From Croceicoccus gelatinilyticus (GTDB lineage: Bacteria; Pseudomonadota; Alphaproteobacteria; Sphingomonadales; Sphingomonadaceae), in contig NZ_JAHCBF010000001.1 in the NCBI RefSeq assembly GCF_018398395.1, positions 372,001-436,000 on the forward strand: a DNA stretch of 64,000 nt, given 5' to 3'. A program made the translations under genes and the position numbers. The first letter of the stretch is position 1; every line of letters begins with the position of its first letter. Positions 20,439-26,988 of the stretch are shown here, piece after piece. Below the pieces are notes generated by a model. The model made no database searches, had not been told where the DNA came from, and was given only the letters and a program-made list of their open reading frames with translations.

Positions 20439-21431
20439 ATGACCTACCCCTTGCGTTCCCCCGCTCTCGCCCTCGTTTCCGCTTTCGCGCTTGCCGTCGC
20501 CGCCTGTTCATCGGGCGGTGACGGAGAGGCCGCGCAGGAACAGTCCTTCGGCCCTCCCGGACCTGCGGGCGGAGGGGGCAGCATCGACAAGAGCGGGGAC
20601 GCGCAGCTCCAATCGCTGATCGCCGACGTAAAGCCGAAGTTCGCGCAGTTCGCGTACGAGGACGCGGAAACGGGCCTCACGCTGCCCTACAACCTCTACA
20701 CGCCCGCGGATGCAGAGACGGCGGGCCCGCTGCCGCTGGTCTTCTTCATCGCCGACGCCAGCGTGGTGGGCAAGGACGTGACCGCGCCGCTGGAACAGGG
20801 GCTGGGCGGCCTCATCTGGGCCTCTGACGAGGAACAGGCCAAGCACCCCGCCTATGTGCTGGTGCCCGAGTTTCCGAACGTCGTCATCGACGATCATGGC
20901 GCGCTTACCGTCAACGAATACCAGGACGTGGCGCGCCGCCTCGTGCTGGACGTTGCCGCGAAAGTGGGGGCGGACAAGGACCGGCTCTACGCCACGGGGC
21001 AGTCGATGGGCTGCATGATGCTCCTGTTGATGAGCGCCAATTACCCCGACCTCTTCGCGCGCGAACTCTTCGTTTCGGGCCAGTGGGACGTGTCGAAGCT
21101 ATCCGCGCTGGGTGACCAGGATTTCTTCTATGTCGTTGCCGAGGGCGATCCCAAGGCCTCTGCCGGGCAGGACGAGCTTTACGAGGCGCTGACCTCCGAA
21201 GGCGTGACGATCCCCCGCGCGACGTTCGACGCAGGGTGGAGCGAGGCCGAAGTGGCCGAGGCCGTCTCTGCGCTGACCGAGAAGACGAGCGGCCCGAAAT
21301 TCGTGATGTTCAAGGAAGACACCGTCCTCCCGGAAGGCACGAGCGCCCCCGGCGGCGCGGGCGAACACATGTATTCGTTCGACCCGGCCTACAGGCTGAC
21401 GGCAGTCAGGGACTGGTTGTTCGGGGGGTGA
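20439..21431 (+). CDS. Lipoprotein alpha/beta hydrolase (esterase/peptidase-like)
   Basis: A 330-residue protein with a lipoprotein signal (lipobox AVAACS near residue 24), a Gly/Pro-rich spacer and an alpha/beta hydrolase domain. The nucleophile elbow is GQSMG (about residue 190); the late GAGEHMYS histidine near residue 308 may complete a triad. The layout resembles predicted peptidases or esterases of the prolyl-oligopeptidase and feruloyl-esterase-like groups, anchored in the cell envelope. It is coupled to thiC with a 6-base gap, so it falls under the thiamine riboswitch. The substrate is unknown. Confidence 0.78.
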   Translation: MTYPLRSPALALVSAFALAVAACSSGGDGEAAQEQSFGPPGPAGGGGSIDKSGDAQLQSLIADVKPKFAQFAYEDAETGLTLPYNLYTPADAETAGPLPLVFFIADASVVGKDVTAPLEQGLGGLIWASDEEQAKHPAYVLVPEFPNVVIDDHGALTVNEYQDVARRLVLDVAAKVGADKDRLYATGQSMGCMMLLLMSANYPDLFARELFVSGQWDVSKLSALGDQDFFYVVAEGDPKASAGQDELYEALTSEGVTIPRATFDAGWSEAEVAEAVSALTEKTSGPKFVMFKEDTVLPEGTSAPGGAGEHMYSFDPAYRLTAVRDWLFGG

Positions 21432-21440
21432 TGGCCACGC

Positions 21441-22079
21441 CTAGGCGGTCGGCGCTCTCGCAGTCAGTTTCCGCACCATCTCTCGCACTTCCGCGGGTGT
21501 GTCGCCACTCACAACTTCGACGTAACCAATCCCGGCGCGCCTTAACGCTTCCTTCTTAACTGCGTCACGAGCCGCAGTCTCGGCGCTGCTGTGGTGCCCC
21601 GTGCCTTGAAATTCCACCGCATGGAGCGGGCGGCAGTCACTATCGACGATCAGTAGATCAACCCGCTTGGCATTGATCGCCCAGAACGCGTCCTTGTCTG
21701 GACTGTAGAGAATTTCGCCTAACGAAACCTGACCCATGGTGCGCCAGCCGGGACTGTGTTCGGCAAGAGCTTGATCAATTACCCCGAGTAGCCGCCGCTC
21801 CGGCTTGTTCAGCAGGGGGCGTGCCTTGAACGATGCGTTCATCACGCGCATCAATTGCTCCCCCGCCGTTTCGGTAGTGCTGGCGGGTGTCTCTTTCCGT
21901 GGAGAAATCTTGACGACTTTTTTGTCGCCCGACTTTCGGCCACGCCAATAGGCACGGCGCTTTTCGCGTTCGATGCCGTTGAAGAACTTTTCAACGCCGA
22001 TGCCGATCCCTGCCCCTATCAACAGGACGAAGATAAGTAGCAGTGGCTGGTCAAGTAATACGTTAATTGCGTAGTTCAT
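21441..22079 (-). CDS. DUF2726 (nuclease-like fold) membrane-anchored protein
   Basis: A 212-residue protein with an N-terminal membrane helix (LLLIFVLLIGAGIGIGVEKFF), a basic linker and a DUF2726 domain (about residues 85-205; ISVR-like, VDLLIVDSDCRPLHAVEFQGTGHH). DUF2726 belongs to the restriction-endonuclease-like fold; the Asp of VDLLI and Glu-x-Gln of VEFQG fit a D...ExQ/K active site. The ATG lies inside the terminal motif of the inverted repeat at 22079-22422, and there is no clear ribosome site in that position. The gene converges with the thiC-lipoprotein unit, leaving 9 bases between. Confidence 0.75.
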   Translation of the reverse strand: MNYAINVLLDQPLLLIFVLLIGAGIGIGVEKFFNGIEREKRRAYWRGRKSGDKKVVKISPRKETPASTTETAGEQLMRVMNASFKARPLLNKPERRLLGVIDQALAEHSPGWRTMGQVSLGEILYSPDKDAFWAINAKRVDLLIVDSDCRPLHAVEFQGTGHHSSAETAARDAVKKEALRRAGIGYVEVVSGDTPAEVREMVRKLTARAPTA

Positions 22080-22129
22080 GGCGCTGGATTACCGTATCAT
22101 TATTTAAGGTTGGTCAATATCCGGGTTCA

Positions 22130-22237
22130 TTTGTTTCGGCCCCTCAAACGCCGGGCGCGGGCCATCCGGCCCGCTTGGCTTCGCCGCATAAGCGGCGGCG
22201 CGCGTTCGCGCTTGCGGGTGTCGCTGACGCGCCCCGA
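22130..22237 (+). repeat. Left copy of the structured element
   Basis: It holds hairpin I (22158-22173, stem CGGGCC/GGCCCG, loop ATCC), a GCTT/AAGC pairing (22178-22193), hairpin III (22200-22211, GCGC/GCGC, loop GTTC) and hairpin IV (from 22222, CGC/GCG, inside CGGG...CCCCG). Relative to the right copy it carries an extra 38 bases (22092-22129) near its outer end. Confidence 0.75.
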
Positions 22238-22299
22238 AATTTCGCCAATGCTCTCGGTTCGCATTCTGCCGCTTGGTGCCAGTTAGCTTGGTAGCGCTG

Positions 22300-22410
22300 A
22301 CACGGGGCACCGAAGGTGACTCCCGCAAGGCCGAACGGCCGCCCGAGCTTATGCGAGGAAGCCAAGGCCCCCGGATGGGGGCCGCCCGGCGTTTGAGGGC
22401 CCTAACAAAT
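22300..22410 (-). repeat. Right copy of the structured element
   Basis: Read on the minus strand it has hairpin I at 22366-22383 (core stem GCCCCC/GGGGGC, loop ATCC), hairpin III at 22329-22340 (GGCC/GGCC, loop GTTC) and hairpin IV around 22310-22320 (CAC/GTG). From hairpin I to TTGCGGG it aligns to the left copy without gaps. Confidence 0.75.
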
Positions 22411-22525
22411 AATCCAGCGCCACTCACCAACCTCCCACGGGCCACAAGGCCCGCGCTCAACTGGCGGAGCCACCAAGCCCGATTTTATTTTCCTACACTC
22501 CACCCGCCATGGCTCATCCTCACGG

Positions 22526-23092
22526 ATGACAGACACAACCCGCACCCCACCCGAACCTGAATACCCACCCATCGGCCGCCAGGGACCGCAATGGGATCGG
22601 CAGAAGATGGCCGATTTCCTGCGGATGTTGGCTGCGACGCATTCCGTTTCGGAGGCGGCGCGGTCGGTGGGGATGAGCCGGCAGAGCGCCTATCGCCTGC
22701 GCTCGCGATTAAAGGGCACGCCTTTCGACATCGCCTGGGAAACCGCCTTTCGGCACGGTTATGACAATCTCGCCCATGCCGCGCTGGAAAGGGCGCTGAA
22801 CGGTGTTGAAGTCCCGCACTACCACGGGGGCGAATTGGTCGGCACGTCGCGCCGCTATGACGAGCGGCTGACCGTGGCGCTGCTGAACATGCGCAACCGC
22901 TTCGGATCGCCGATGATGGGCCGCTATGGCGCGATGGCCGAATATATGTCCGAACGCTGGGACGAACTGCTGGACCGCGTGGAGTGCGGCTCGCTCGACT
23001 GGGAGGGGCCGGGCTTTGCGATGGACAGCGAAAAGGACATCAAGAACCTGATCGAGCGGTTCACGATCGACGAGCGTCCTTCAGGCCGTTGA
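22526..23092 (+). CDS. HTH-domain protein, 188 aa (resolvase-type HTH)
   Basis: A hydrophilic protein with a helix-turn-helix at about residues 28-55 (ATHSVSEAARSVGMSRQSAY). A region rich in charged residues follows, with the pattern DERLTVALLNMRNRFG, and then an acidic tail. The HTH resembles those of resolvases and phage small terminases, but no terminase or portal gene is nearby. ATG at 22526 lacks a convincing ribosome site. A TGTCACCC repeat cluster begins 19 bases after the stop and may be its binding region, although this is only a guess from position. Confidence 0.65.
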   Translation: MTDTTRTPPEPEYPPIGRQGPQWDRQKMADFLRMLAATHSVSEAARSVGMSRQSAYRLRSRLKGTPFDIAWETAFRHGYDNLAHAALERALNGVEVPHYHGGELVGTSRRYDERLTVALLNMRNRFGSPMMGRYGAMAEYMSERWDELLDRVECGSLDWEGPGFAMDSEKDIKNLIERFTIDERPSGR

Positions 23093-23110
23093 TGCGTTTT
23101 TCCGGCAACC

Positions 23111-23202
23111 TGTCACCCGACGCGGCGGCTCGCTGACGCGCGGAAATGCGCAGGGCGCGGGTTGTTGGTCGCGGGTGACAGGGTGTCGCTTTTGTCACCC
23201 GC
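23111..23202. repeat. Cluster of three TGTCACCCG motifs with a 10-bp stem
   Basis: TGTCACCCG occurs at 23111-23119 and 23193-23201 and its complement at 23172-23180. GCGGGTGACA (23171-23180) and TGTCACCCGC (23193-23202) form a perfect 10-bp stem with a 12-base loop. The cluster lies between the HTH gene and a lipoprotein gene. There is no U-tract, so it is not a typical terminator. Confidence 0.6.
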
Positions 23203-23265
23203 GGCAATTGGCGAAAGCGGCGGGAAGGGCGGGAACCGGCCCGCGTCGTCGCGGTTCAGGATAGT

Positions 23266-23841
23266 ATGAGGAACCTGATAGGCCTAACGGCACTCGCCCC
23301 ATGTCTTGCGCTGGCGCTTTCCGCCTGCTCGTCCAACGCGCCCGATGATGCGGGCACTGCGCCAGAGGCGACCGGCTCGGCCACGGCGGAGGCGGTGGAC
23401 ACGACGCTGACGCTGAACGGGCTGGGCATGGTGACGATCGGAGAGCCGGTGCCGGTCGACAGCAGCTTTGCGCTGCGCGGGGCGCAGGCTTCGGAAACGT
23501 GCCTTGTCTATACCTCGCCCGATTACGACGGGGTCTATGCCATCGTGGAAGACGGCGCGGTTCGCCGGATCACGGTTGGCGAGGGATCGGAGGGTGAGGG
23601 ACCGGGCGTGACCTTCGTCGAAGGCGTAGGCGTCGGGTCGACCCGCGCCGATGTCGACGCGGCGTTCCCCGGCTTTCGCGAAGCTCCGGCAAAGTACGTG
23701 GAAGGCGGCAAAGACCTGATCGCCCCCGGCGCAGACAGCGGCGATCCGGCGGTGCGTCTGGAAATGAGCCCGGAAGGCTCCGTTTCGGTCATGCACGTCG
23801 GCACGATGCCGGTGCTGGGCTATGTCGAGGGGTGCGGCTGA
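23266..23841 (+). CDS. Putative lipoprotein, 191 aa
   Basis: The N-terminus is a lipoprotein signal (LALSACSS, cysteine near residue 21) followed by an Ala/Thr/Glu-rich linker and a domain with several beta strands. The domain shows a clear internal pattern, GMVTIGEPVP and GVGVGSTRADVDAAFPG. Such IG..V and GS....V..AFPG patterns are seen in small secreted domains that are otherwise uncharacterised. A pair of cysteines (in ETCLVY and near the C-terminus in EGCG) could form a disulfide. It stands alone; CAGGAT gives a close ribosome site before the ATG. Confidence 0.7.
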   Translation: MRNLIGLTALAPCLALALSACSSNAPDDAGTAPEATGSATAEAVDTTLTLNGLGMVTIGEPVPVDSSFALRGAQASETCLVYTSPDYDGVYAIVEDGAVRRITVGEGSEGEGPGVTFVEGVGVGSTRADVDAAFPGFREAPAKYVEGGKDLIAPGADSGDPAVRLEMSPEGSVSVMHVGTMPVLGYVEGCG

Positions 23842-23845
23842 GCGC

Positions 23846-24148
23846 CTAGCGCTTCTTCACGAACTCGGCACGCAGGACGAGGCCCTTGATGCCGGGGTAC
23901 TTGCAGTCGATCTCCTGCGGGTCGCCGGTAAGGCGGATCGACTTGATGAGCGTGCCCTGCTTCAGCGTCTGGCCAGCGCCCTTGACGGTAAGGTCCTTGA
24001 TCAGCGTGACCTGATCGCCATCGGCCAGCAAGTTGCCGACAGCGTCGCGAACCTCGACCGTATCCGCCGCCGCCTGCTTGGCCGCCAGTTCGGAAGCGGG
24101 CATCCATTCGCCGCTTTCCTCGTCGTAAACGTATTCGTCGTCGCTCAT
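23846..24148 (-). CDS. PhnA/YjdM-like protein lacking the zinc ribbon
   Basis: A 100-residue protein whose last 70 residues match the PhnA C-terminal beta domain (VRDAVGNLLADGDQVTLIKDLTVKG and IKGLVLRAEFVKK). The usual N-terminal four-cysteine zinc ribbon is absent and replaced by an acidic tyrosine-rich stretch, so this is the short form. Despite the historical name, a role in phosphonate use is not established. It is the last of three minus-strand genes (VOC, PfkB, PhnA-like) with gaps of 32 and 57 bases, which may be one operon. Confidence 0.82.
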   Translation of the reverse strand: MSDDEYVYDEESGEWMPASELAAKQAAADTVEVRDAVGNLLADGDQVTLIKDLTVKGAGQTLKQGTLIKSIRLTGDPQEIDCKYPGIKGLVLRAEFVKKR

Positions 24149-24205
24149 CGGGTGCTCCTTTGACGGGCGAATGGCAGGAGATCGGGCGGAAAGCCAGAGG
24201 CTGGA

Positions 24206-25150
24206 TCAGGCGGTGCAGCCGTCGTCGGTGCCCATGCTGGCCCAGATGCGGTCGATGTCGGCGACGGAGCAGAGATCGGTGCCGGGGGTCAGGACGGCAG
24301 CAGTCCCTGCGGCCATGCCTCGGCGGAAGGCGCTGGCCGTGTCCATCCCGCTGGCAAGGCCGTGGACCATGCCGGCAACGAAACTGTCGCCAGCGCCGGT
24401 CGCGCTTTGCACCGGAACGTCGAGGCCCGGACGGCAGAGTGAGCCATTCACATCGGCCAGCACTGCGCCGCGATGGCCCAGCGTGACGGCGACGATGTCG
24501 GCCTTGCCCGCCAGCACCAAGGCATGGGCCGCAGCGCCGATTTCCTGCGGGCTGGCGTAAGTGGCGCCGGTCAGTGCCTCGAACTCGCCAAGGCTGGGTT
24601 TGACGAGGGCAAGCCCGCCAGCCTCGACCGCAGCGGCGAGGGGAGGGCCGGAGCTGTCGAGGACCATGCGGATGTCCCGTTCCCGGCAAGTCGCGGCAAG
24701 GCGGGCATAGAAGTCGACAGGAACGCCGCGAGGCAGCGATCCGCTTGCCACCAGCCAGCCGCAGCGGGCCGAGTAGACATGGTCGATCACGCCCTGCCAC
24801 TCGGCATCGGAAAGGATCGGCCCTTGCGGCACGAAGCGATATTCCTGCCCCGTGCTGCGTTCGAAGACCGAGAGGCTCATCCGCGTCTGGCCTTCGACCG
24901 GGATGCAATGGCGGGCAAGGCCGATGCGGTCGATCAGGTCGTCGAGCAGGCCTCCGCTTGCCCCGCCTGCGCAATAGGCAGCCGTGACAGGCGCGCCGAG
25001 ACGATCGAGCACACGGGCAACGTTGATACCACCGCCGCCCGGATCGTAACGTTCCTCGCTCGTCCGGATCTTGTGGGTGGGGCGGACTTCGTCAGCCTCG
25101 CAGGCGCCGTCGATGGCGGGGTTCAGGGTAAGAGTGAGGATCGGCTCCAT
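24206..25150 (-). CDS. PfkB-family sugar kinase (1-phosphofructokinase-like)
   Basis: The 314-residue product has the N-terminal LTLNPAIDG and GGGGINVARVLDRLG of the phosphofructokinase B branch, and the C-terminal ATGAGDSFVAGM with the catalytic aspartate (about residue 248). The family phosphorylates fructose-1-phosphate, fructose-6-phosphate or tagatose-6-phosphate. No fructose PTS gene is adjacent, so the E. coli FruK role is doubtful and a minor 6-phosphofructokinase is more likely. ATG at 25150 has GAGGGG upstream. It follows the VOC gene by 32 bases. Confidence 0.85.
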   Translation of the reverse strand: MEPILTLTLNPAIDGACEADEVRPTHKIRTSEERYDPGGGGINVARVLDRLGAPVTAAYCAGGASGGLLDDLIDRIGLARHCIPVEGQTRMSLSVFERSTGQEYRFVPQGPILSDAEWQGVIDHVYSARCGWLVASGSLPRGVPVDFYARLAATCRERDIRMVLDSSGPPLAAAVEAGGLALVKPSLGEFEALTGATYASPQEIGAAAHALVLAGKADIVAVTLGHRGAVLADVNGSLCRPGLDVPVQSATGAGDSFVAGMVHGLASGMDTASAFRRGMAAGTAAVLTPGTDLCSVADIDRIWASMGTDDGCTA

Positions 25151-25182
25151 AAGCCCCTCATGCCGCCCCGAAAGCCTATCGA

Positions 25183-25713
25183 TCAAGCGCTGGTTGCATC
25201 CGGTTTCCAGCGATCAGTGCCACTGTCACTCTTCACGCCGCTGGGGAAAGAGATGATTTCGAGCCAGGTGCCCCATGGGAAGCGACCGAACCAGCACTGG
25301 TTGCCTTCGCCCCCTTCTTGCCGGAACAGATCGACCGGACCATCAGTCATGATCCCTCCGGCATCGGTGAACGCCTTGGCGGCCGCTTCGATGTCGTCGA
25401 CATAGATGCTGAAGTGGTGGAGCCCGCGATCGTTTATTCCGGCGGCTTCCTTGCGGCCTTCGCCATTGTCCGAAATCTCGAACAGTTCGATGTTCGGGCC
25501 ATTCCCTAACCGCATCATTCGCATCGAGATCATCGCCGTACCGGGCAGCAGACCGTTTACCTGGTGCATGTCGGCAGGCCCTTGCGGTTCCTCGCCCTTC
25601 GTGACGAGCGAATAAAGAGTCTCGGCTCCGAAAGCGTCGATGAAGAACCGTTCTGCCTGCTCGATGTCAGGGACGGTAATGCCGATGTGCTCGATACCGC
25701 GTGGCTGGTACAA
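25183..25713 (-). CDS. VOC-family (glyoxalase/dioxygenase-fold) protein
   Basis: A 176-residue protein with two beta-alpha-beta-beta-beta modules. The metal-ligand positions appear at HIGITVPD (His9), in the NIELFEI glutamate, at HHFSIYVDD and in TWLEIISFP. This is the vicinal oxygen chelate fold. The substrate is unknown; glyoxalase I, extradiol dioxygenases and epimerases share the fold. The start is TTG at 25713 with AAAGGAATAAA before it. It heads a probable operon with the PfkB kinase gene. Confidence 0.82.
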   Translation of the reverse strand: MYQPRGIEHIGITVPDIEQAERFFIDAFGAETLYSLVTKGEEPQGPADMHQVNGLLPGTAMISMRMMRLGNGPNIELFEISDNGEGRKEAAGINDRGLHHFSIYVDDIEAAAKAFTDAGGIMTDGPVDLFRQEGGEGNQCWFGRFPWGTWLEIISFPSGVKSDSGTDRWKPDATSA

Positions 25714-25854
25714 TTTATTCCTTTCCGTGGGGGCAGGTCTTCAATGAACGGATCGCCCGCACTGTTCCGCCGTCCTGCCGCAAACCGTGTCCGGTCCGTC
25801 CTTTTGCTGCAGCATTCAAGGGAGCCAAGCCTGGGCCCGGGCGTTGGGTTGCCC

Positions 25855-26487
25855 ATGAAGAGGATGATAACACTGGCCCTGTGCTGCACAGCGCTTGCCG
25901 CCTGCGATGCTGCGCCCGATGCTGCGCAAACCGGAACCGAGGCGCCCGACACGCCGCAAGCTCCGATCAGCCCGCCGCCTCATGTCGATCCCGACTCGCT
26001 TCACGCTGCTGCACCAGAGCCGCTGGCGGTCGACCTTACGCGGAACGAGTGGAAGACGGCTGCGAACCGCCAAGACTGCGCCCCGTTGGTTTTGACGAGT
26101 GACGGCGGCGCACCCGCAGAACCGCGCAGGGCCAATTTCTCGGGCGGCTGGGGGGTGGCGTTCGATACTGACGAGGTGCGAAGCGCTTATGGCGTGGCGG
26201 GGCCGGGTGTCGTCGATAGCGATCAAGCTGGCGCGCAGGAAAGCCGTCTGCGCAGCCAGTGGCCCTATTTCACCGTGCTTGACGACCTGCCGCAGCCCGC
26301 GTTTGCCGGTTACGGTCTGGAAGGTGCGCAGCCCTATCGCAGCGAAGTGCCGGACGGTGTCGGCGACAACTCGCTCGCCTATGTCCGTGTCGGCGGGCAG
26401 ACCTGCACGTACAACGTGTGGAGCAGGCTTGGCCGGGCGCATCTGGAAGTTTTGCTGCAGTCCCTCCGTCCCGGTGTGACCGAATAG
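25855..26487 (+). CDS. Putative lipoprotein, 210 aa
   Basis: ATG at 25855 is chosen because a lipoprotein signal begins there (MKRMITLALCCTALAAC, cysteine near residue 17); the longer frame upstream has no signal peptide. After a proline-rich spacer comes a domain with FSGGWGVAFDTDEVRSAYG and a pair of cysteines (DCAPL and QTCTYNVW). The function is not recognised. It diverges from the VOC gene; a strong hairpin at 26493 separates it from the convergent small secreted protein gene. Confidence 0.65.
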   Translation: MKRMITLALCCTALAACDAAPDAAQTGTEAPDTPQAPISPPPHVDPDSLHAAAPEPLAVDLTRNEWKTAANRQDCAPLVLTSDGGAPAEPRRANFSGGWGVAFDTDEVRSAYGVAGPGVVDSDQAGAQESRLRSQWPYFTVLDDLPQPAFAGYGLEGAQPYRSEVPDGVGDNSLAYVRVGGQTCTYNVWSRLGRAHLEVLLQSLRPGVTE

Positions 26488-26492
26488 AAAAA

Positions 26493-26521
26493 GGGCCGGA
26501 AAGCGCGAACGCTTCCGGCCC
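26493..26521 (-). terminator. Intrinsic terminator
   Basis: A 12-bp stem with one bulge, GGGCCGGAAAGCG / CGCTTCCGGCCC, closed by CGAA on the plus strand. On the minus strand it is followed by TTTTTCT, an ideal U-tract for the small gene at 26548-26826. The plus strand has only a weak TTTC, so termination from the lipoprotein gene side is less sure. Confidence 0.85.
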
Positions 26522-26547
26522 GATTTCAATCAGTGATCAGCAAGCGA

Positions 26548-26826
26548 TCAGCGCGAAGCCATCGGGATGCCGAGCGATTCGACGTCCGAACGTTCGAACG
26601 AAACGCGCGAACCGTTGTAGGTGCCGCGAACCCGCGAATCCGTGACGTAGAGGCGGAAAGCCTTGCCGCGGTCATCGGTGCCGATAACCAGCGTGGCGTC
26701 GCCAACGGTCTTGGTCGAATATTCGTATTCAACGCCGTCGTGGGAGAAAGTCTTCTCTTCCTGAGCGAGTGCCGGAGCGGCGACTGCGGTGGAAACGAGA
26801 GCGAGCGAAATAGCAATTTTACGCAT
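26548..26826 (-). CDS. Small secreted protein, 92 aa
   Basis: An N-terminal signal peptide (MRKIAISLALVSTAVAAPALA) is followed by about 71 mature residues with beta character: YEYSTKTVGDATLVIGTDD, then VRGTYNGSRVSF. ATG at 26826 has AAGGAA 7 bases upstream. It has its own intrinsic terminator (26493-26521) and an upstream region of 162 bases that includes the inverted repeat ATTGC-N7-GCAAT (26933-26949). This suggests a separately controlled, possibly abundant periplasmic protein. The family is unnamed to me. Confidence 0.7.
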   Translation of the reverse strand: MRKIAISLALVSTAVAAPALAQEEKTFSHDGVEYEYSTKTVGDATLVIGTDDRGKAFRLYVTDSRVRGTYNGSRVSFERSDVESLGIPMASR

Positions 26827-26988
26827 GAAGCAATTCCTTCTGGGGAGTAGGGATCGCCTCGAGACATCCATATGTTGTGCATTGCAGCATACGAATCTGC
26901 TGCGCCGCATCAAATGCATTATGAACGATACAATTGCGAAAAATGCAATCGTGCCGGGAACTGTCTGGTAACGTTCAGAACCTTCGCG

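Larger units (their letters stand above)
22079..22422. repeat. Inverted pair of a structured element (two diverged copies)
   Basis: Two copies of an element of about 120-190 bases face each other. Ends read TGGCGCTGGATTA (22079-22091) and its complement (22410-22422). Between the copies is a unique centre of about 70 bases. Shared single-stranded strings are CCCTCAAACGCCGGGCG, CTTGGCTTC, CGCATAAGC and TTGCGGG. Shared hairpin loops are ATCC and GTTC. Stem bases differ between copies but still pair. No protein-coding gene is supported in 22080-22525, which is otherwise unexplained DNA. I do not recognise a named family. Confidence 0.8.

Noticed and set aside
22396-22410. CCCTAAC near the right arm as an integron attC core
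   Set aside because: It fits RYYYAAC poorly (C at the R position), and the partner end has no GTTRRRY. No integrase gene is present.
22104-22460. Minus-strand reading frame across the inverted repeat that could encode about 118 residues
   Set aside because: It runs through both hairpin sets, whose stems differ by base-pair swaps that change amino acids freely. It has no ribosome site or recognised domain, so coding is not supported.
22526-23092. Phage terminase small subunit
   Set aside because: The HTH resembles that class, but no large terminase, portal or capsid gene follows.
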